A stretch of 64,000 nt of DNA from Blastocystis hominis (GCF_000151665.1 NW_013171820.1:218444-282443), one strand, 5' to 3'. Positions 40,068-51,873 are shown, numbered from the stretch's first letter. Translations and numbers: made by a program. The notes: generated from the sequence alone by a model not told the origin.

Positions 40068-42426
40068 ATTGTTTGTTTGTTTGTTTGTTTTATAAAAATA
40101 AACAGACAAGATAAGAGTGGCTATAAGAACGATGGTGAAGTAGCAAAGTGGGAAAAACACGAAAACAAGACTGATACTATCCAAGTTCGATAGAATAAAA
40201 TCATTTGAATGGAAGGGTTGACTGGAATTGTTGTGGAAATACACCAGTTTCAAATGCAAAAGCGACGTTTCGAACTCGGTTGTGTTGAAACTCGAGATGG
40301 CAGAGGCAGGAGAGATTTCCTCTTGGAACTTCAAGTTCGAATGATCCCCCGTCGAACTTGAAGCGTTCCATCCTGAGATGCGATGATTTGAATTGACCGA
40401 AAGATCATTCGAGTTCGTATTCACATTTGATGATGAAGAAGATGAAGATGATTCATTCATTAGTGATGATGATGGTGATGATGAAGATGATGAAGATGAT
40501 TCATTCATGAATGATGATGATATTGATGCCATTGATAATCCATTCTTTCCATTTCCTTCTCCATTCTTTCCATTTCCTTCTCTTCCCTTCACTCCAAACA
40601 TCGCACTCGCAACCTCCACAGGACGGCTCAACACTTTTCCTCGTCCCCTCAACTCCCTTCCTGTCTTCTCATTTCGCATGCTCCAACTTTCGTTCGTTCG
40701 AAGGCTCACAAACAAACTCTGCGGAGGAATCGCAGGGTTTTCGTTCTCTGGAACCCGCGTCATGAACAAATCCACACGACTCACCGCGATTATCACGACT
40801 TTCTCACCAACTCCCACATTCTCCAACCGAATAGACGATTCAAAAATCAGCTGGTTTTCTGGAATTCCAGGATTATAGGATAGTTTGGGAGTTTGACGAA
40901 GAGGTGAAACGCCTTTCAGAGAAGGTGTTACAAGGAGCGGTTTCTCCGTTTCCACCAAATGAAGCAACGATTCATATTCAAAATCGGTTAAGTCTGAATA
41001 GACCGATTGATTCTGATTGGCTACAAAGCGATGAAACGCCTCACTATAACTGAAAATCATAACAAGCGTCTCGTCCACTTCATAACAACCCCCCACATTC
41101 CATCGAATTCTCTCCGATGAAACGCCCACAATCATGGAATACGGTCGAAGAACGTCCAGTACGACCGTTATTTGTCTCATTAACACGGGAATCCAAAAAT
41201 CCCTCGTATTATTGGAAATCAAAAAAACATCCCGATTATCGCCTAATGACGATTTTGGGGGCTTTTTCTTATTCTCCGTCTCCACCAAAAACACCAAACA
41301 TCGATTGCTTCCTTCGGTAATAACCACTGGAATACTGTTCCCGCACTTGTTTGGAACGGTTTTGACCTGATTGTACCGATTGAACCAGGAAGCGGCATAG
41401 CCCCATTCCTCCATTCCTCCTCTCACTGGATACACCACCTCGCTGGTCGATCCCACGTCATATCTCCCGCCTATTTCTGGAATTCCACAACGCAGAACGC
41501 ACCTGAAAATCGATTCATTGTCTCCGCAATGTCTTTCATCGCGTAATAATCGGGCGCTCGTGCCTTGATTTTGTGGTTGTAATAGTCGCCCCATTCGTAA
41601 GAAATGCTCCGCCCTCCTCCATGAAACGTGATGGTTGCCACAAACAAATTATGGGAAAAGAGCTTCTGGATTGCGCGGCTTGTTTCGCTCCGCAGACACA
41701 AGTAGGGACCTTTCGCGTAATCGAAAGGAAAATCGCGGTTTACGTCGATGAGCTGCTCAAGTCGTCTGCGAGTCGATTGGAAAGGGAGAAACGTACCTTC
41801 CGGTGTAGTAACCATAGGCGTTGGACATGGGCATGATGATGATTTCGCGGGAATCGACAAGAAAAGCGAGGTGGGAGTGGAAGTTGGCTTTGGGGTAAGG
41901 GCGAAAGGGATTTGAAATGACGGTTTTTTCTAAATGAGATGGAGTTTGATTGGGTTACCGTAGGTTGGATCAAAAGAAGCTCTGCTTTGCAGCAGGTATA
42001 TGGCCTAATGGTAAATAAAAACGTTTTAGGGAATACATATTCGATAACTGCATTGGGACCCAACTGTTCATCGCCATGTAACTCACCACTGATGTAGAGT
42101 TGGGGAAGCTTCAAAGGCGATGAATGGATCCGCTTATTATAAATTCGCAAATACCATTGTTCACAAGGGGAAGCTAGGTTCAACATTCGTTTACACTGCT
42201 ACCACCACATTTGATATTCGAAGTGTAATTAAAATCCTTTTGTACACTTGAAACCTCCACTAACTCCGGATATACGGACTGAAGCGCTATCATCGCTCCG
42301 ACTATCTAAATCTCATTTTAAAAATAGATTCATCACTCCTGAATAGGTTCGATAATCAAACGAATAACATGAAGAGAAGAGAGGCAAGAAAAGCCAAAGC
42401 GCATACCTCAACAACGAGCAGTTCAT
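39924..42426 (-). CDS. Membrane-anchored M14 zinc carboxypeptidase
   Basis: Start MNCSLLRYALWLFLPLFSSC at 42426, a signal peptide. M14 landmarks across introns of 31, 29, 32, 29, 31 and 32 nt: YPELVEVSSV, LYISGELHGDEQLGPNAVIE with the HxxE zinc pair, GYYTG, DVNRDFPFDYAKG, TITFHGGGRSISYEWGD with the third His, GSTSEVVYPVRGG and CLVFLVETENKKKP, a candidate for the catalytic Glu. A beta-sandwich-like part follows, then a Ser/Asn-rich stalk and one transmembrane helix (FPLCYFTIVLIATLILSV). The encoded stop at 39924 would overlap the GARP gene by 144 nt. A T-TGTC-TGTTTATT element at 40109-40097 suggests the real end is just after the helix. Confidence 0.82.
40065..40077 (+). terminator. 3'-end element T-GAAT-TGTTTGTT of the GARP gene
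   Basis: The T of the TGA stop (40065) lies four bases before TGTTTGTT (40070-40077), which continues as a TGTT tetranucleotide run to about 40090. Confidence 0.55.
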
Positions 42427-42619
42427 TCCAATAAAAGCTGCTCCGTTTTTGACCATGATCTGTAACAAACAGATTATATATATAGACGTATGTATTTCTT
42501 TAAGGTGTGATGATAGTCTCTAGTCACTGAGTAAGAACTCTTAAAGTAACAATCTTCACCCCACTAGGGTTTAAAAACAAACATGGAACCATTCAGGTTT
42601 CGATTGGCAATTTGTCAAT

Positions 42620-42964
42620 TTATCGGAGACGACGAGCCTCACGTTCCCATTCCATCAGGGTCAGAATATCTCCCTCACGCACGGGTCCCTACCGAGTTAG
42701 AAAAGGCATAAACGACACACCTTCACGTTTCTAACAATAGAACGCTTGGAGGCATCCAGGAAGGTGACGCGCACCTACAAATTACAAGCAAAAATAAAAA
42801 GCGACCTGAGTGACGTTACCAGTGTTACCAGTTCTTCCCAGAACCTTATCAACAACAGCATGCATAACCTGATTCTCCTACACGAAGATTAGAATTGATT
42901 CGCTCTTTCAACTCCAAAATGGATTGCTGAGCAGCCCCAAGAAAAAACAATCGTTACATACCAT
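42620..42964 (-). CDS. RPS28: Small-subunit ribosomal protein eS28
   Basis: Exon 1 is only the ATG (42962-42964). After an 84-nt intron come ENQVMHAVVDKVLGRTGNTG and NVTQ, a 31-nt intron (42776-42806), VRVTFLDASKRSIVRNVK, a 32-nt intron (42689-42720), and GPVREGDILTLMEWEREARR-LR-stop. This is a complete eS28 of 65 residues, near-identical in layout to other eukaryotes. No single frame shows it. TGTTTGTT at 42576-42583. As with eS6, the first and longest intron sits at the start codon. Confidence 0.96.
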
Positions 42965-43089
42965 TTTGAATAAGAATGAAACCTGAACTCTGAAAATGAG
43001 GTTGTGGAGGCTTTCAGAAATAGGGTCAATTCTAAATTGGGGACCCTGGTCCCCTAATTGACTAAAACAAACAATTCTTTGTATATTCA

Positions 43090-43121
43090 TATATATATTT
43101 TATATATATATATATATATAT
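43090..43121. repeat. TA dinucleotide microsatellite
   Basis: About 32 nt of (TA)n with one interruption, in the short space between the 3' flank of the ABC1K gene and eS28. Low complexity, probably length-variable. Confidence 0.9.
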
Positions 43122-43134
43122 TTCTTATTATTGA

Positions 43135-45097
43135 TCAATTACTTTGAGTCCGCTCCACTTTGTCATACAGATTCTTGAGCATCGAATATCCCAGATCGTC
43201 CACATTTTCACTCATCACAACTAAACCTCACCTCTCCTATTCACGCCTACCCTTTTCTGACTCTTTCGCAACCTCTTCCGCGTGATGTCTCTGCTTCGAT
43301 ATCGTACGCCACGTTTTTCTCACCGACTTGAGCGCCATTTTCAATGACTCGATAGAAGAAGGATTCTCCTTAATCGCCGACATCGCAGCCTGCGTCTTAC
43401 CTCCATTCCTTCGCCTACCTCTCCATACTGCGGGAACGCATATCGCATGACTGGCAGCGCTGCCGCAATGATATTAAGGTTCTTATCGAGCTGTCGGCCG
43501 ACGCCTTCGAGGATGACGACCGACATGAACAGATTCACAAATCGGCAGTCGAGAGTAACGTGATGTGCGAGCGAAGAGCTCATCATCCGCGTTAGCGCCT
43601 ATCTATCACCCCGTCGAGAGATCATACATTCGCAATCTCGAGATTGGCCAGGTTGAACACGCCGTCCTCCATGTTTTCATTCACCAAATCGCCGATGTCC
43701 CGCATAAACCCTTCCGGATCGATCACTGGCGGCGACGGCTGCGGCGCTCGCTCGACGAGGAGACGGCCCGCCTCGTAGCCGTTGCCCTGCGCGAGAGCGA
43801 TGAAGATATCGACGAAGTTTCGCTTCTGGGATTCTTCGAGCTCGTTGACGAGGCCGGTATCGAGAAAAACGAGCTGGGAATGGGATTCGCGGAAGCGAAA
43901 GGAGCGGTGGCAGATGGATTTCTTGAGAGGGATGCGGCAAGGAACGCTCTCACGCACCAGAATGTTTCCGGGATGAAGATCGGCGTGGAGGAAATTGTCG
44001 ACTAATAACATGTGGAGAAAGCCCATAAACCCGAGATAGGCAATCTCAGCATTCTTGGACGAGGAATGCTCCATTAGAACGGGCAGAGGAGTTCCTGCTT
44101 CGTACGACTCGACTAAAAGATGAGGGGTTGTGAGATTGAGGTAGGGATCGGGGAACACAAATTGGTCATCGTCTTTGAAGTTCTCTCGGAAATGAATCAG
44201 ATTCACTGCTTCGATGCGGAAGTCCAGCTGCTGATACATCATTTTTGTGAAGATTGCGATGGATTCTTGCAGCTTCATGTACTGCATGCAGGGAATCGTG
44301 CCGAGACAACTGGACAGAAGCGATAGGAGTTGGAGATCGCTCTCGAAATACGCATCGATATGGGGTCGTTTGACTTTCAGAACGACCCAGTCGTTCGAAT
44401 TCTTTAAGCGAGCTCGATAGACTTGGGCAATGCAGCCACTTCCCAACGGAGTCAAATCGATCTCATCAAAAACATCCTCCAGCTTTTGTCCCAGCTCTCT
44501 TTCGATGATTTTCTTCATTTTTGGGAATTCGATACACCTCGTTGTCGAATAGAGAGTACTTAGCTCACGACACATATCCAGCGGAAGAATATCGGGGCGC
44601 GTTGCTGCCCATTGCCCCAATTTCACAAAGGTAGCACCACACACTTGAAGAGAAATCATCAGAAAGTGATACCAAGGCAAGCGCAGCTTAGGGAAAAAGA
44701 GAAACCAAGACGTCATAGCAACTGGAGCAAAGATAGCAAGATGAAACACTGCTCGCAAGACGAGTTGGAAACAACTTCCAATCTTCTCAAAAGCAATTAC
44801 GAAAAGTTCAATAATCGATTTAGGACGAGCTTTCTCTTTCATCTTTTCTATCTGGCTGTGAATCGACTCATGATAACTGTGCAGAGGACAGACTATCTTC
44901 TTTTCCTCGAAGATGGCACCCTCCTTGTTTAAAAATCGGGAATACACAGGAGAAGCAGGAGAAAGGACACTAAACGCCAAACTGGCGGTTGTTGGGAGGA
45001 TAATTTTGTTCCCACTGCAGAACACAGAATGCATTCTACACTTCAGAAATCGAGAGACCCTAAGGGTTCTCGGTAATCTCATCGCAATGGAACTCAT
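43135..45097 (-). CDS. ABC1/COQ8 (ADCK-type) atypical kinase, mitochondrial
   Basis: Family members support ubiquinone synthesis or lipid metabolism in mitochondria. The N-terminus (MSSIAMRLPRTLRVSRFLKC) looks like a presequence. A hydrophobic segment (LVLRAVFHLAIFAPVAM) precedes the hallmark KLGQWAATRPDILP (KxGQ). Then: LTPLGSGCIAQVYRARL (the Ala-rich loop of COQ8 is here Gly-Ser-Gly), VLKVKRP, QQLDFRIEAVNL, VDNFLHADLHPGNILV, and VFLDTG instead of DFG. GSGC and DTG resemble the ADCK2 subgroup. One long exon (45097-43622) is followed by 29-30 nt introns and a helical tail ending at 43135. TGTTTGTT at 43066-43073. Blastocystis uses rhodoquinone chemistry, so a quinone role is plausible. Confidence 0.9.
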
Positions 45098-45339
45098 CCT
45101 TCTATTGTCTAATGAAGTTAACTGTTCACAGACAAGGAGAGTAATAAAATAAAATCGTTAAAAGGGTGGATGTACTCCTCCTAACGATTATTACTGTGAC
45201 TATTACTCTGGAGGAAAAAAAACGTCGCTATTTTTGGAAAGGCAATAGTAGTATTTGTTTTGCTTCTGCATTGATAAGTTTTGCGAATCAGCTGAATTTT
45301 ACTAGAATCAGATTGAAAGTTCGGTGAACATCGGAAGCT

Positions 45340-46610
45340 ATGCATATACAATATCAATGTCAAGTATGTGACCGTTTGCGTCCTATTCATGATCTCTTCT
45401 ATTGTTCTGGATGTAACCAGCTTGTTTGCAACTCACTCTCCTGTGTCAAAAGAGAAATTGAATACTACTATTGTCCTATATGTCTTGATACGTTTACATC
45501 GACTGAACTTTGGAGCACCTATTATCAGTAATAAATTGACTCCATTTTCATTGTAGTTGCTTACATTGTTATCTTTGTCCTTGCTGCGAGTCTCGTTTGT
45601 GTGGATTTCGCGACAACACAAATACGCCGGTAGCGTGGAGGTGCTTTCACTGTAATTGGGACTCGAAGTCTATCAATCTGTCCGGTGATTCTGTCTCGGA
45701 TTTGCAAAGTATTCCTCGTTTTGGTGTCGTTTCATCCTAGCAAAAACTTTTCAACTGCTGCGATCGAATCATAAAAACGTCAAGGAGGAACTCAAATCCA
45801 TCTCCAAGTGTATCTGCGATGAACTCAACATTCGTACCGCACCGCCTGCGCTCTACAGCCCCACGTCGATTCACAGATCGTTAGATAAGCATTTAAAAGA
45901 AGAAGAGCAGGAGAAAATCCGAAAGACACGTCAGCACCTCGCCGAAACCCCTGAATCCAACCCAGTCCTTCCTCACCCCTGTACACTACGATGCAAATAT
46001 ACAATCCGATGTCTCCATTGCTTAGAATCGAACATGTCCGGCATGTTGCTCAATCCACAAATTCAGCCCCTTCTAGGTGACTCTTCCCTGTTTTTGCTTT
46101 CACTTCTGTTCACTGATTTGCAGGTCGAAAGCGAACGAAATTTGGAATCGCGTTGCCAATCTTGCTGTTTTGGCGATTCCAGTGCTCTCCATTGTCTCGG
46201 TTGATGACGAATTTATCGTTCTTTCCGTTCGAAATGTTTTCTTCGTGGATGAAAAACTAAGAAATAGCCTGCAGCGGAGCAGTTTTCTACAAATATGGGG
46301 AACATGCATGTCGCGATCGTATTCCGATGCAACCCTTGTTACTGTAGACGTCTCCCTGGGAGTGCAGTTTTGAGATTCCGTGCTTTGATGAAATCACGGG
46401 TAGGACCGCGTGTTTGTTGTGATTCTAGTGGATCATAAACAGCTCGCGTCGATGAACGCCAACGAGCCGCTCGTGGAATCTACTACAATGAGCTCTGTGA
46501 TTCTGAAACTTCCGAGAAGGGAAGGAGCAATGAAGCTGCACTGTATGTTTAGTACAAGCAACGGTATGCAGCGCGACCTGGACATAACTTGCAACCTTGA
46601 TTTGATATGA
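45340..46610 (+). CDS. DCTN4: Dynactin subunit p62 (DCTN4)
   Basis: Pointed-end dynactin subunit, linking dynein to cargo. Start MHIQYQCQVCDRLRPIHDLF at 45340. Paired Cys clusters follow the family plan: C.VC, CSGC, C....C, CPIC, then after a 29-nt intron CLHCYLCPCCESRLCG and CFHCNWDS. The second half has ALYSPTSIHRSLDKHLKEEE, CTLRCKYTIRCLHCLES, LNPQIQPLL and a beta-rich end ILKLPRREGAMKLHCMFSTS. Two junctions (about 46075-46140 and 46345-46380) are uncertain. The stop TGA starts four bases before TGTTTGAT (46613-46620). Confidence 0.82.
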
Positions 46611-46620
46611 TTTGTTTGAT
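46608..46620 (+). terminator. 3'-end element T-GATT-TGTTTGAT of DCTN4
   Basis: The T of the TGA stop (46608) is exactly four bases upstream of TGTTTGAT, a two-mismatch form of the motif. Confidence 0.4.
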
Positions 46621-46687
46621 GGAAACACAAGATAGGAAAAAACACTTTTCCCCAGTTTCTCCTAATTTTTATCAACTCTTATTTATA

Positions 46688-47665
46688 ATGCAGATGATGC
46701 GAACTGCGGTGCTTCTACTCCTAGTTTCTTTAGTTATCGCCGATGGTCACAGTTATTCCCTTTCTTGATTGGTAGATTGCGGCTTTTTTGAGTGTACCTG
46801 CAACGGAGACAGAAGTATGATGCTCTTGGCCAAAATAACGTCTAGAGAATATGCAAACATTTGACTTCTACACAGACGACACACGTAAAGCCATCAAATA
46901 CGAAAAGAATTCCAAATACTACGACAACACGAAGTGCGAAGGGGATCCTATATATGTTGTTGATAGCACTTACACTCTGGCGTATATCTCGGAGTGGAAC
47001 AGTATGCTTTGTTATTCTCCTGAACACAAGACACGAGCACCTACAACCGCACCATCTCTACCAACATGCTTGTTTTGAATACACAAGCCGCCATTACGCA
47101 GTTGAAGTGCACGGGCGTGCAAGTTGGCGCTACGATCGACCTTCTTAATAAAGAAGAGTTTTCTCCTCTCTATCCTGCTCACCACTAGTCTGCAGAAGTG
47201 TGATGCTGATCAACTCTCCCACATCATCGAAAACTACAGCAATGATCTGTTCAATCTCACGATCATCAACGTCCAGCTGAACAATCCCGACAACGAAGCG
47301 CAAATCTGTGAGATGACCAATGTCAACAACTGCCATGCTATTTATCCTCGTATCGCCCGCTTTTCCCTTCCTCCTTCCTAGATCGTTTCATTCTCTACTT
47401 CATGTACACTTGCTGCGTGGTGATCGTGTGTGGGGTATCTGCGGTTTACATCATCCTCTACAACCGGAAGCCGACTCTTCCTATCACCAATCCCACGCCA
47501 AGCGCTCCTTCCAATGCCGCTCCCAGCGCTCCTTCCAACCCCGCTCCCAGCGCTCCTTCCAACCCCGCTGCCGACCAGCAGACCGAAGAGAAGCCGGAAG
47601 ACAACAGCTCGGAGGAGAAGAAGGAGCCGATCGCCACGCCGCAGGGGGCTCCGAGTGCGAATTAG
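46688..47665 (+). CDS. Secretory-pathway type I membrane protein with Pro/Ser/Ala repeat tail
   Basis: Signal peptide MQMMRTAVLLLLVSLVIADG, then 30- and 31-nt introns and a Cys-bearing ectodomain (DCGFFECTCNGDR, YYDNTKCEGDPIYVVDSTYT, STNMLVLNTQAAITQLKCTG, NDLFNLTIINVQLNNPDNEA, QICEMTNVNNC). A transmembrane helix (FMYTCCVVIVCGVSAVYIIL) is followed by a cytoplasmic tail with three SAPSN(P/A)AP repeats and a Lys/Glu end. Junctions near 47010 and 47190 are approximate. Several N-X-S/T sites. Topology resembles the gene at 52003-52856. Function unknown. TGTTTGTT at 47680-47687. Confidence 0.65.
47508..47573 (+). repeat. 24-nt coding tandem repeat
   Basis: Nearly three copies of a 24-nt unit encoding SAPSNPAP in the cytoplasmic tail of the surface protein. 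Near-perfect copies imply recent expansion. Confidence 0.85.
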
Positions 47666-47698
47666 GGTTTAGTGGAGAGTGTTTGTTGGAAACAGAGA

Positions 47699-48308
47699 TT
47701 AGGGGAGGAGTACACGGGGATGGATGGAGTCGAGGGGCAACCAGGAGGGAAGGTGCTCTGGGGGAGAGATGCGGAGGTCGTCGAAGATGCTTTTGAGATC
47801 ATCGTCGAGTTTCTCTCCAAATCTGGATCGAGAGTCAGAAAATGGACATACCTCTTGAATTCACTAAAGATATAAGAAGAGTGGTATTTTTGAACGTAGC
47901 GAAGCAACATGACATACACTAGAGTGATTTTACTATTTTTGCTTCCAAAAAAGTACAGTGGATACTTATCACTATCGATTAAAAGCTATGCTCACAGAGA
48001 ATCCGCTAGACCTACACCCACAACACGTTTCTTTTCCTCCTTGTTAGGAATACAATCTATATCATATTCGTCTGTGTCAATATGAATGTGCTCGATGCCC
48101 TTTTCTTCACAAAATGTTACGATCTCCTTAGGAGCATGCTCCGGAATCATAGATACGATACACTTTAATTTGAGACTATAGTGTGACGAAAGGACGAGTA
48201 AACGCACGATTCCAAAAAGGGCAAGTTAATCAACTCTGGATACGATCCCATGTATAGTCCGTCATTCACCATTACAAAATTGGAAGGTGGGATGAAAAGC
48301 GAACTCAT
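47699..48308 (-). CDS. PFA-DSP/SIW14-like phosphatase fold lacking the active site
   Basis: Start MSSLFIPPSNFVMVNDGLYM at 48308, the N-terminal P.NF..V..GLYR.. pattern of plant/fungal atypical dual-specificity phosphatases. Then: GSYPELINLPFLESLKLK, CIVSMIPEHAPKEIVTFCEE, GIEHIHIDTDEYD. Where active members carry HCXXGXXRTG this one reads YPLYFFGSKNSKIT: the catalytic Cys and Arg are both absent. The C-terminal EFKRFGEKLDDDLKSIFDDL and LPSWLPL are family-like, so the fold is kept. Introns 32, 36 and 29 nt. Probably a pseudophosphatase. Convergent with the surface-protein gene, 33 nt between stops. Confidence 0.75.
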
Positions 48309-48424
48309 GTTTACAAACAAATACAACACTCGATAACATAGCAGCCTGGCTCATTAAATATGTATTCAGTCGTTTCCATCTTCCGCAATATATATCTACA
48401 AGTCATGCGAATGATTCCACTCTC

Positions 48425-50150
48425 TTACGATCGAGAAGGATCTGAAGCACAATGCTCAAACTTCCACCCCTTGTTCTGGACTGCTATATTTCGAATAACC
48501 ACTTTGGCTTGAGGGCATGCCCTCACTACCAAAGCTCCATCCACACTCACATTCTCCAACGTCACGTCAGTACCATCAATGTACACTAGAGACGTAGGAC
48601 TCATGGTAATCTCCCCAGAGAACCGTTTCTTCATATCCGATACCGTTAGAACCGCTTGAGGCGAGAGTGCCAAGAGGGGTAATTGGGGCAGTCCATGGGC
48701 AGGTGTTACAGAATCGTCCCACTCCTTCGTGCCCACATCAATTCCGAACTTTCTCCCCACTTTTCGGAACCATTTGTAATAGTCTTCTTCCGCCGAAAAC
48801 ATACTTTCACCAAAACCTGTCTTGCTTTCTTGAATTGTAGCGTTTTCAAAACTGTTTTTGGCGGCAGAGAAGCAGATCCAGCGCGGTAAGCTGCAATAAC
48901 CGACTGTTTCTTTCTGTGTCATGATTTTCGGAAGATCCTGCATCATGCATTCCAAACGAGCCGGGCTGGAAAAGAAGCGATGTGATGCGTCTGCAAATTT
49001 GGGATTGATAAACTCAGGAATGGATCCATGTGTTTGAAGCAGAATGCGATTGTAACTCTCGATTGATGCGCAAAGAATGTTGATGTTTCCGGGATATGAA
49101 CTGTTTCCATTATCATTTGGCTCGTCTCCTTCACCCGTGAGTCGACGAAGGAGCGTTTCGAATTCATTGTATTCGATATTGCAAGTCAGTTTCCGAGAAT
49201 CTGGATATTCCAGTCTGCAAATCGAGCCGATTTTCTCTCCTGGTTTGCGAACGATTCCGAGACTGGAGAAATCAAGAGAACTCTGTATGGAAACCCCGAG
49301 CAGAGGAGCGAATCCAAAGAGGGAAAGAATATTGGTGTCTTGCATGAATATGATATGCCGTTTCCCCATTTCCAGCCATCGTTGCGGAAGGTTGTTCTGC
49401 ATCAAAACCAATACAAATCTATCTACCTGATACAAAAGTGTGTGAATGTCCCCATGGCCGTGTGGCTTCAATAGCAAATGACCATCGGGTTTTAGCGCGA
49501 GTGTGCCTTTCATATCTACAATGGAAGGCACTTCAACTTGACGCATGAGCGTGATGTTATCCTTGTCCAACCCAAAGAAATCGTGACTTTCAAGTTCACT
49601 CAATATTCTATTCCTATTATTCCCAGACGTTTCACCTACTGGTTATGTGTTCCTTGGCTTGTCATTATAGCAATGGGAACAGTACAGTCGTATTGCGTCT
49701 CAATCGAGTGGAAGAAGCAGCAATAAAGTTCCAAAAACGATTGTCCAGAGACGAGGCTGCTCGTCAAGCAGAGTTTTGCTTTTTTGCTGTGAAGGCGCTC
49801 ACCAATGCCACCTCCAACAATGGCAAAGCAACAGGTTTGCAGGGCATCTCTCCCTATCTTTTCTAACTCTTCAAATTCTTCATTCTCGATGTTGAGATCT
49901 TTGCCCGTGGGAATCTATATTAAATGCGACAGATAAATTGTACGTCGATACTACTGATTTGCTTGTTACCAGATAGCGAATCATCCAATAGGTTTACTGC
50001 ATTGTTGATGTAGGAGTATATTCCCCCCGGATAAATTTTGTTGAATTGGGTAAGATCATAATACAAGTTTCTTTGTTGCTTCTCATCCAAATACTGAAGC
50101 AGGGTTTCTTGGTGAATAGATGATAGAATAGAGAAAAGAGAATCGCTCAT
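48425..50150 (-). CDS. UDP-sugar pyrophosphorylase
   Basis: Makes UDP-sugars from sugar-1-phosphates and UTP. Start MSDSLFSILSSIHQETLLQY at 50150. 29- and 32-nt introns join DIPTGKDLNIENEEFEELEK, CCFAIVGGGIGERL (nucleotide-binding loop), CTVPIAIMTS, and a long exon with ALKPDGHLLLKPHGHGDIHT (uridine-binding KPHGHGD), FMQDTNILSLFGFAPLLGVS, NIEYNEF and a left-handed beta-helix C-domain (VTLENVSVDGALVV). The loop after GERL is HSKKAKLCL instead of the usual GYSGIKV, a departure that could affect activity. Stop TAA at 48425. Confidence 0.9.
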
Positions 50151-50306
50151 TGCAAAATAATGTCCTATCCTCCGATTGACAAGATCCAAAAATCTCGCCT
50201 ATTTCGATACTATCAATTTGACTTGTCAAAACTATACATATATATTTTAGCTAAGATTACACTCGATACCATGCAAAGACAAGAATAGTTTTTTTTTCTG
50301 TAACAA

Positions 50307-51873
50307 ATGGCAGAAGCAAGTGTGTTTGCTTTGGTTCAGTGGTTGATGAATATAAACGTTTTTGTGCTCGTTTCGTGGATATCGCTAATTGGTGTGTTAT
50401 TCGAGTTTTTGCGAAAAGAATATGTAAGAATTGATTAGTGAGTCTGACGCATAGTTAATATGGAGTGGTTCTGGGTACTAGTGTGTTTTTGAGCAATGAG
50501 CTGTAGAGTGATGGATATGGAAAGTGACGATGATATTATTCCCTTTTTACGTGATAAGAATTTACGTATGATATCTATTACCCATTTGAGTGTAGAACCA
50601 GCTCCGTGTAGTAATTGTGGACAAATTGTGTATAAACACTCTCTTCCCAGGTATTTTACGAATTGCCAGACTTACGAATAGACCCAAAGTGCTGTGTACG
50701 AAAGCAGTCTTTTACATGTATATTTTACTCATTCTGGTCCTGCTGGTCGTAATTGTGGGTTTTCTTGCCGGTGCCATCATTTTCCCTGCCTATTCCTTGT
50801 ACGTGTCTCCCTACCTTCCCACATCGACCAATCTCAACAACTTCGCAAGCAATCATTCGCGAAGCTTCACCGAACTGGGTCAGGATCTTTTTGTGTATAA
50901 AAACTTCTCCACCAGTGCTGTTCATCTCCCCAAGAACTATCTCTCCTTGCTCAACATCACGATCGAGCACGGTCTTTCTTCCTTTGCCGAATGCAGCGAC
51001 ATCCTCGAAGAAGGGAGAGATCTCCTCCACTTCATTGACGATATTCGAACCCTTTCCGACTCCAAAGAGTCCGTTCTGTCCTCCTTCCCGTCCATCGACA
51101 CCATTCTTGCAGGCGTAAACGTGACTTTTTCGCCCTATTATGACTATCTCCCCACGCAAGTCCCGCTCGTGCAGAGCGTAATCACCTTCTTCAAAGCAGG
51201 GAACTATTCGTTCGCAGCCATCAAGCAGCTCACGGACGAACAGCACGTTTTTGCGCAGGATCCGATGGAGCTTCGGATCTCCGACTTCATGGAACTCGCG
51301 CTGAATCCGCTCTCTTTATTCAATGCGTCCTTCCTGCAGGACGTCAAGCTGCTCTCCAGCGGCATGATTCAAAACGTCACGGACGTCACGAGCGATTTCT
51401 ATGAGAAGTCCTCGTCGATGTATCAGCGACTGCACACTCTCACAGCCGCATTTTTCAATGGAGGCGATCTGGGCGGGTTTGAAGAGATCCCAGCGGAGTA
51501 TTTGGAGATGTTCAAGCTGTTGCAGAGCAAGTATTTGTTCTATGTGGAGCGAGGAACGCGATTCGTGCAGATCGTTCCGCAGTTTACCAACTGTATGGCG
51601 GAGCAGTCGATGGAGCGGCTCCAGGAATTGAAAGGGTTTGTGGTGAAGAATTATTTGGGATACTTCAAGCGACATTTCCTTTACACGTTGTTGGTTGTGC
51701 TGGTTGAATTACTGCTGATCGGATTGTTGGTGTGGATGATTGTGGTGGGAGTGAGGCTTGCGAAAGAGACGCTGGCCTATGCGAAGTCGCTGCTTGTTCA
51801 GACGTCAATGAACACAGTGAATGCCATCAATCAGCTGGGGAAGGCTATGAAGGAGAAGGAGAAGGAGAATTAG
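50307..51873 (+). CDS. Three-span membrane protein with helical ectodomain
   Basis: Exon 1 starts MAEASVFALVQWLMNINVFV, a hydrophobic segment. 31- and 32-nt introns lead to an acidic linker (MDMESDDDIIPFLRDKN) with CSNCG, then a 31-nt intron to the main exon. That exon has a span ILLILVLLVVIVGFLAGAII, a roughly 300-residue ectodomain rich in N-X-S/T sites (FVYKNFSTSAVHLPKNYLSL, SSGMIQNVTDVTSDFYEKSS), a last span LLVVLVELLLIGLLVWMIVV and a short Lys/Glu tail. The plan resembles prominin- or tweety-like proteins, but no family is assigned. The main exon is G/C-rich. TAG stop, TGTTTGTG 9 nt later. Confidence 0.6.

Noticed and set aside
43090..43121. Simple repeat as possible telomere or centromere element
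   Set aside because: Short (TA)n microsatellite only; no telomeric TTAGGG-type units in the window.
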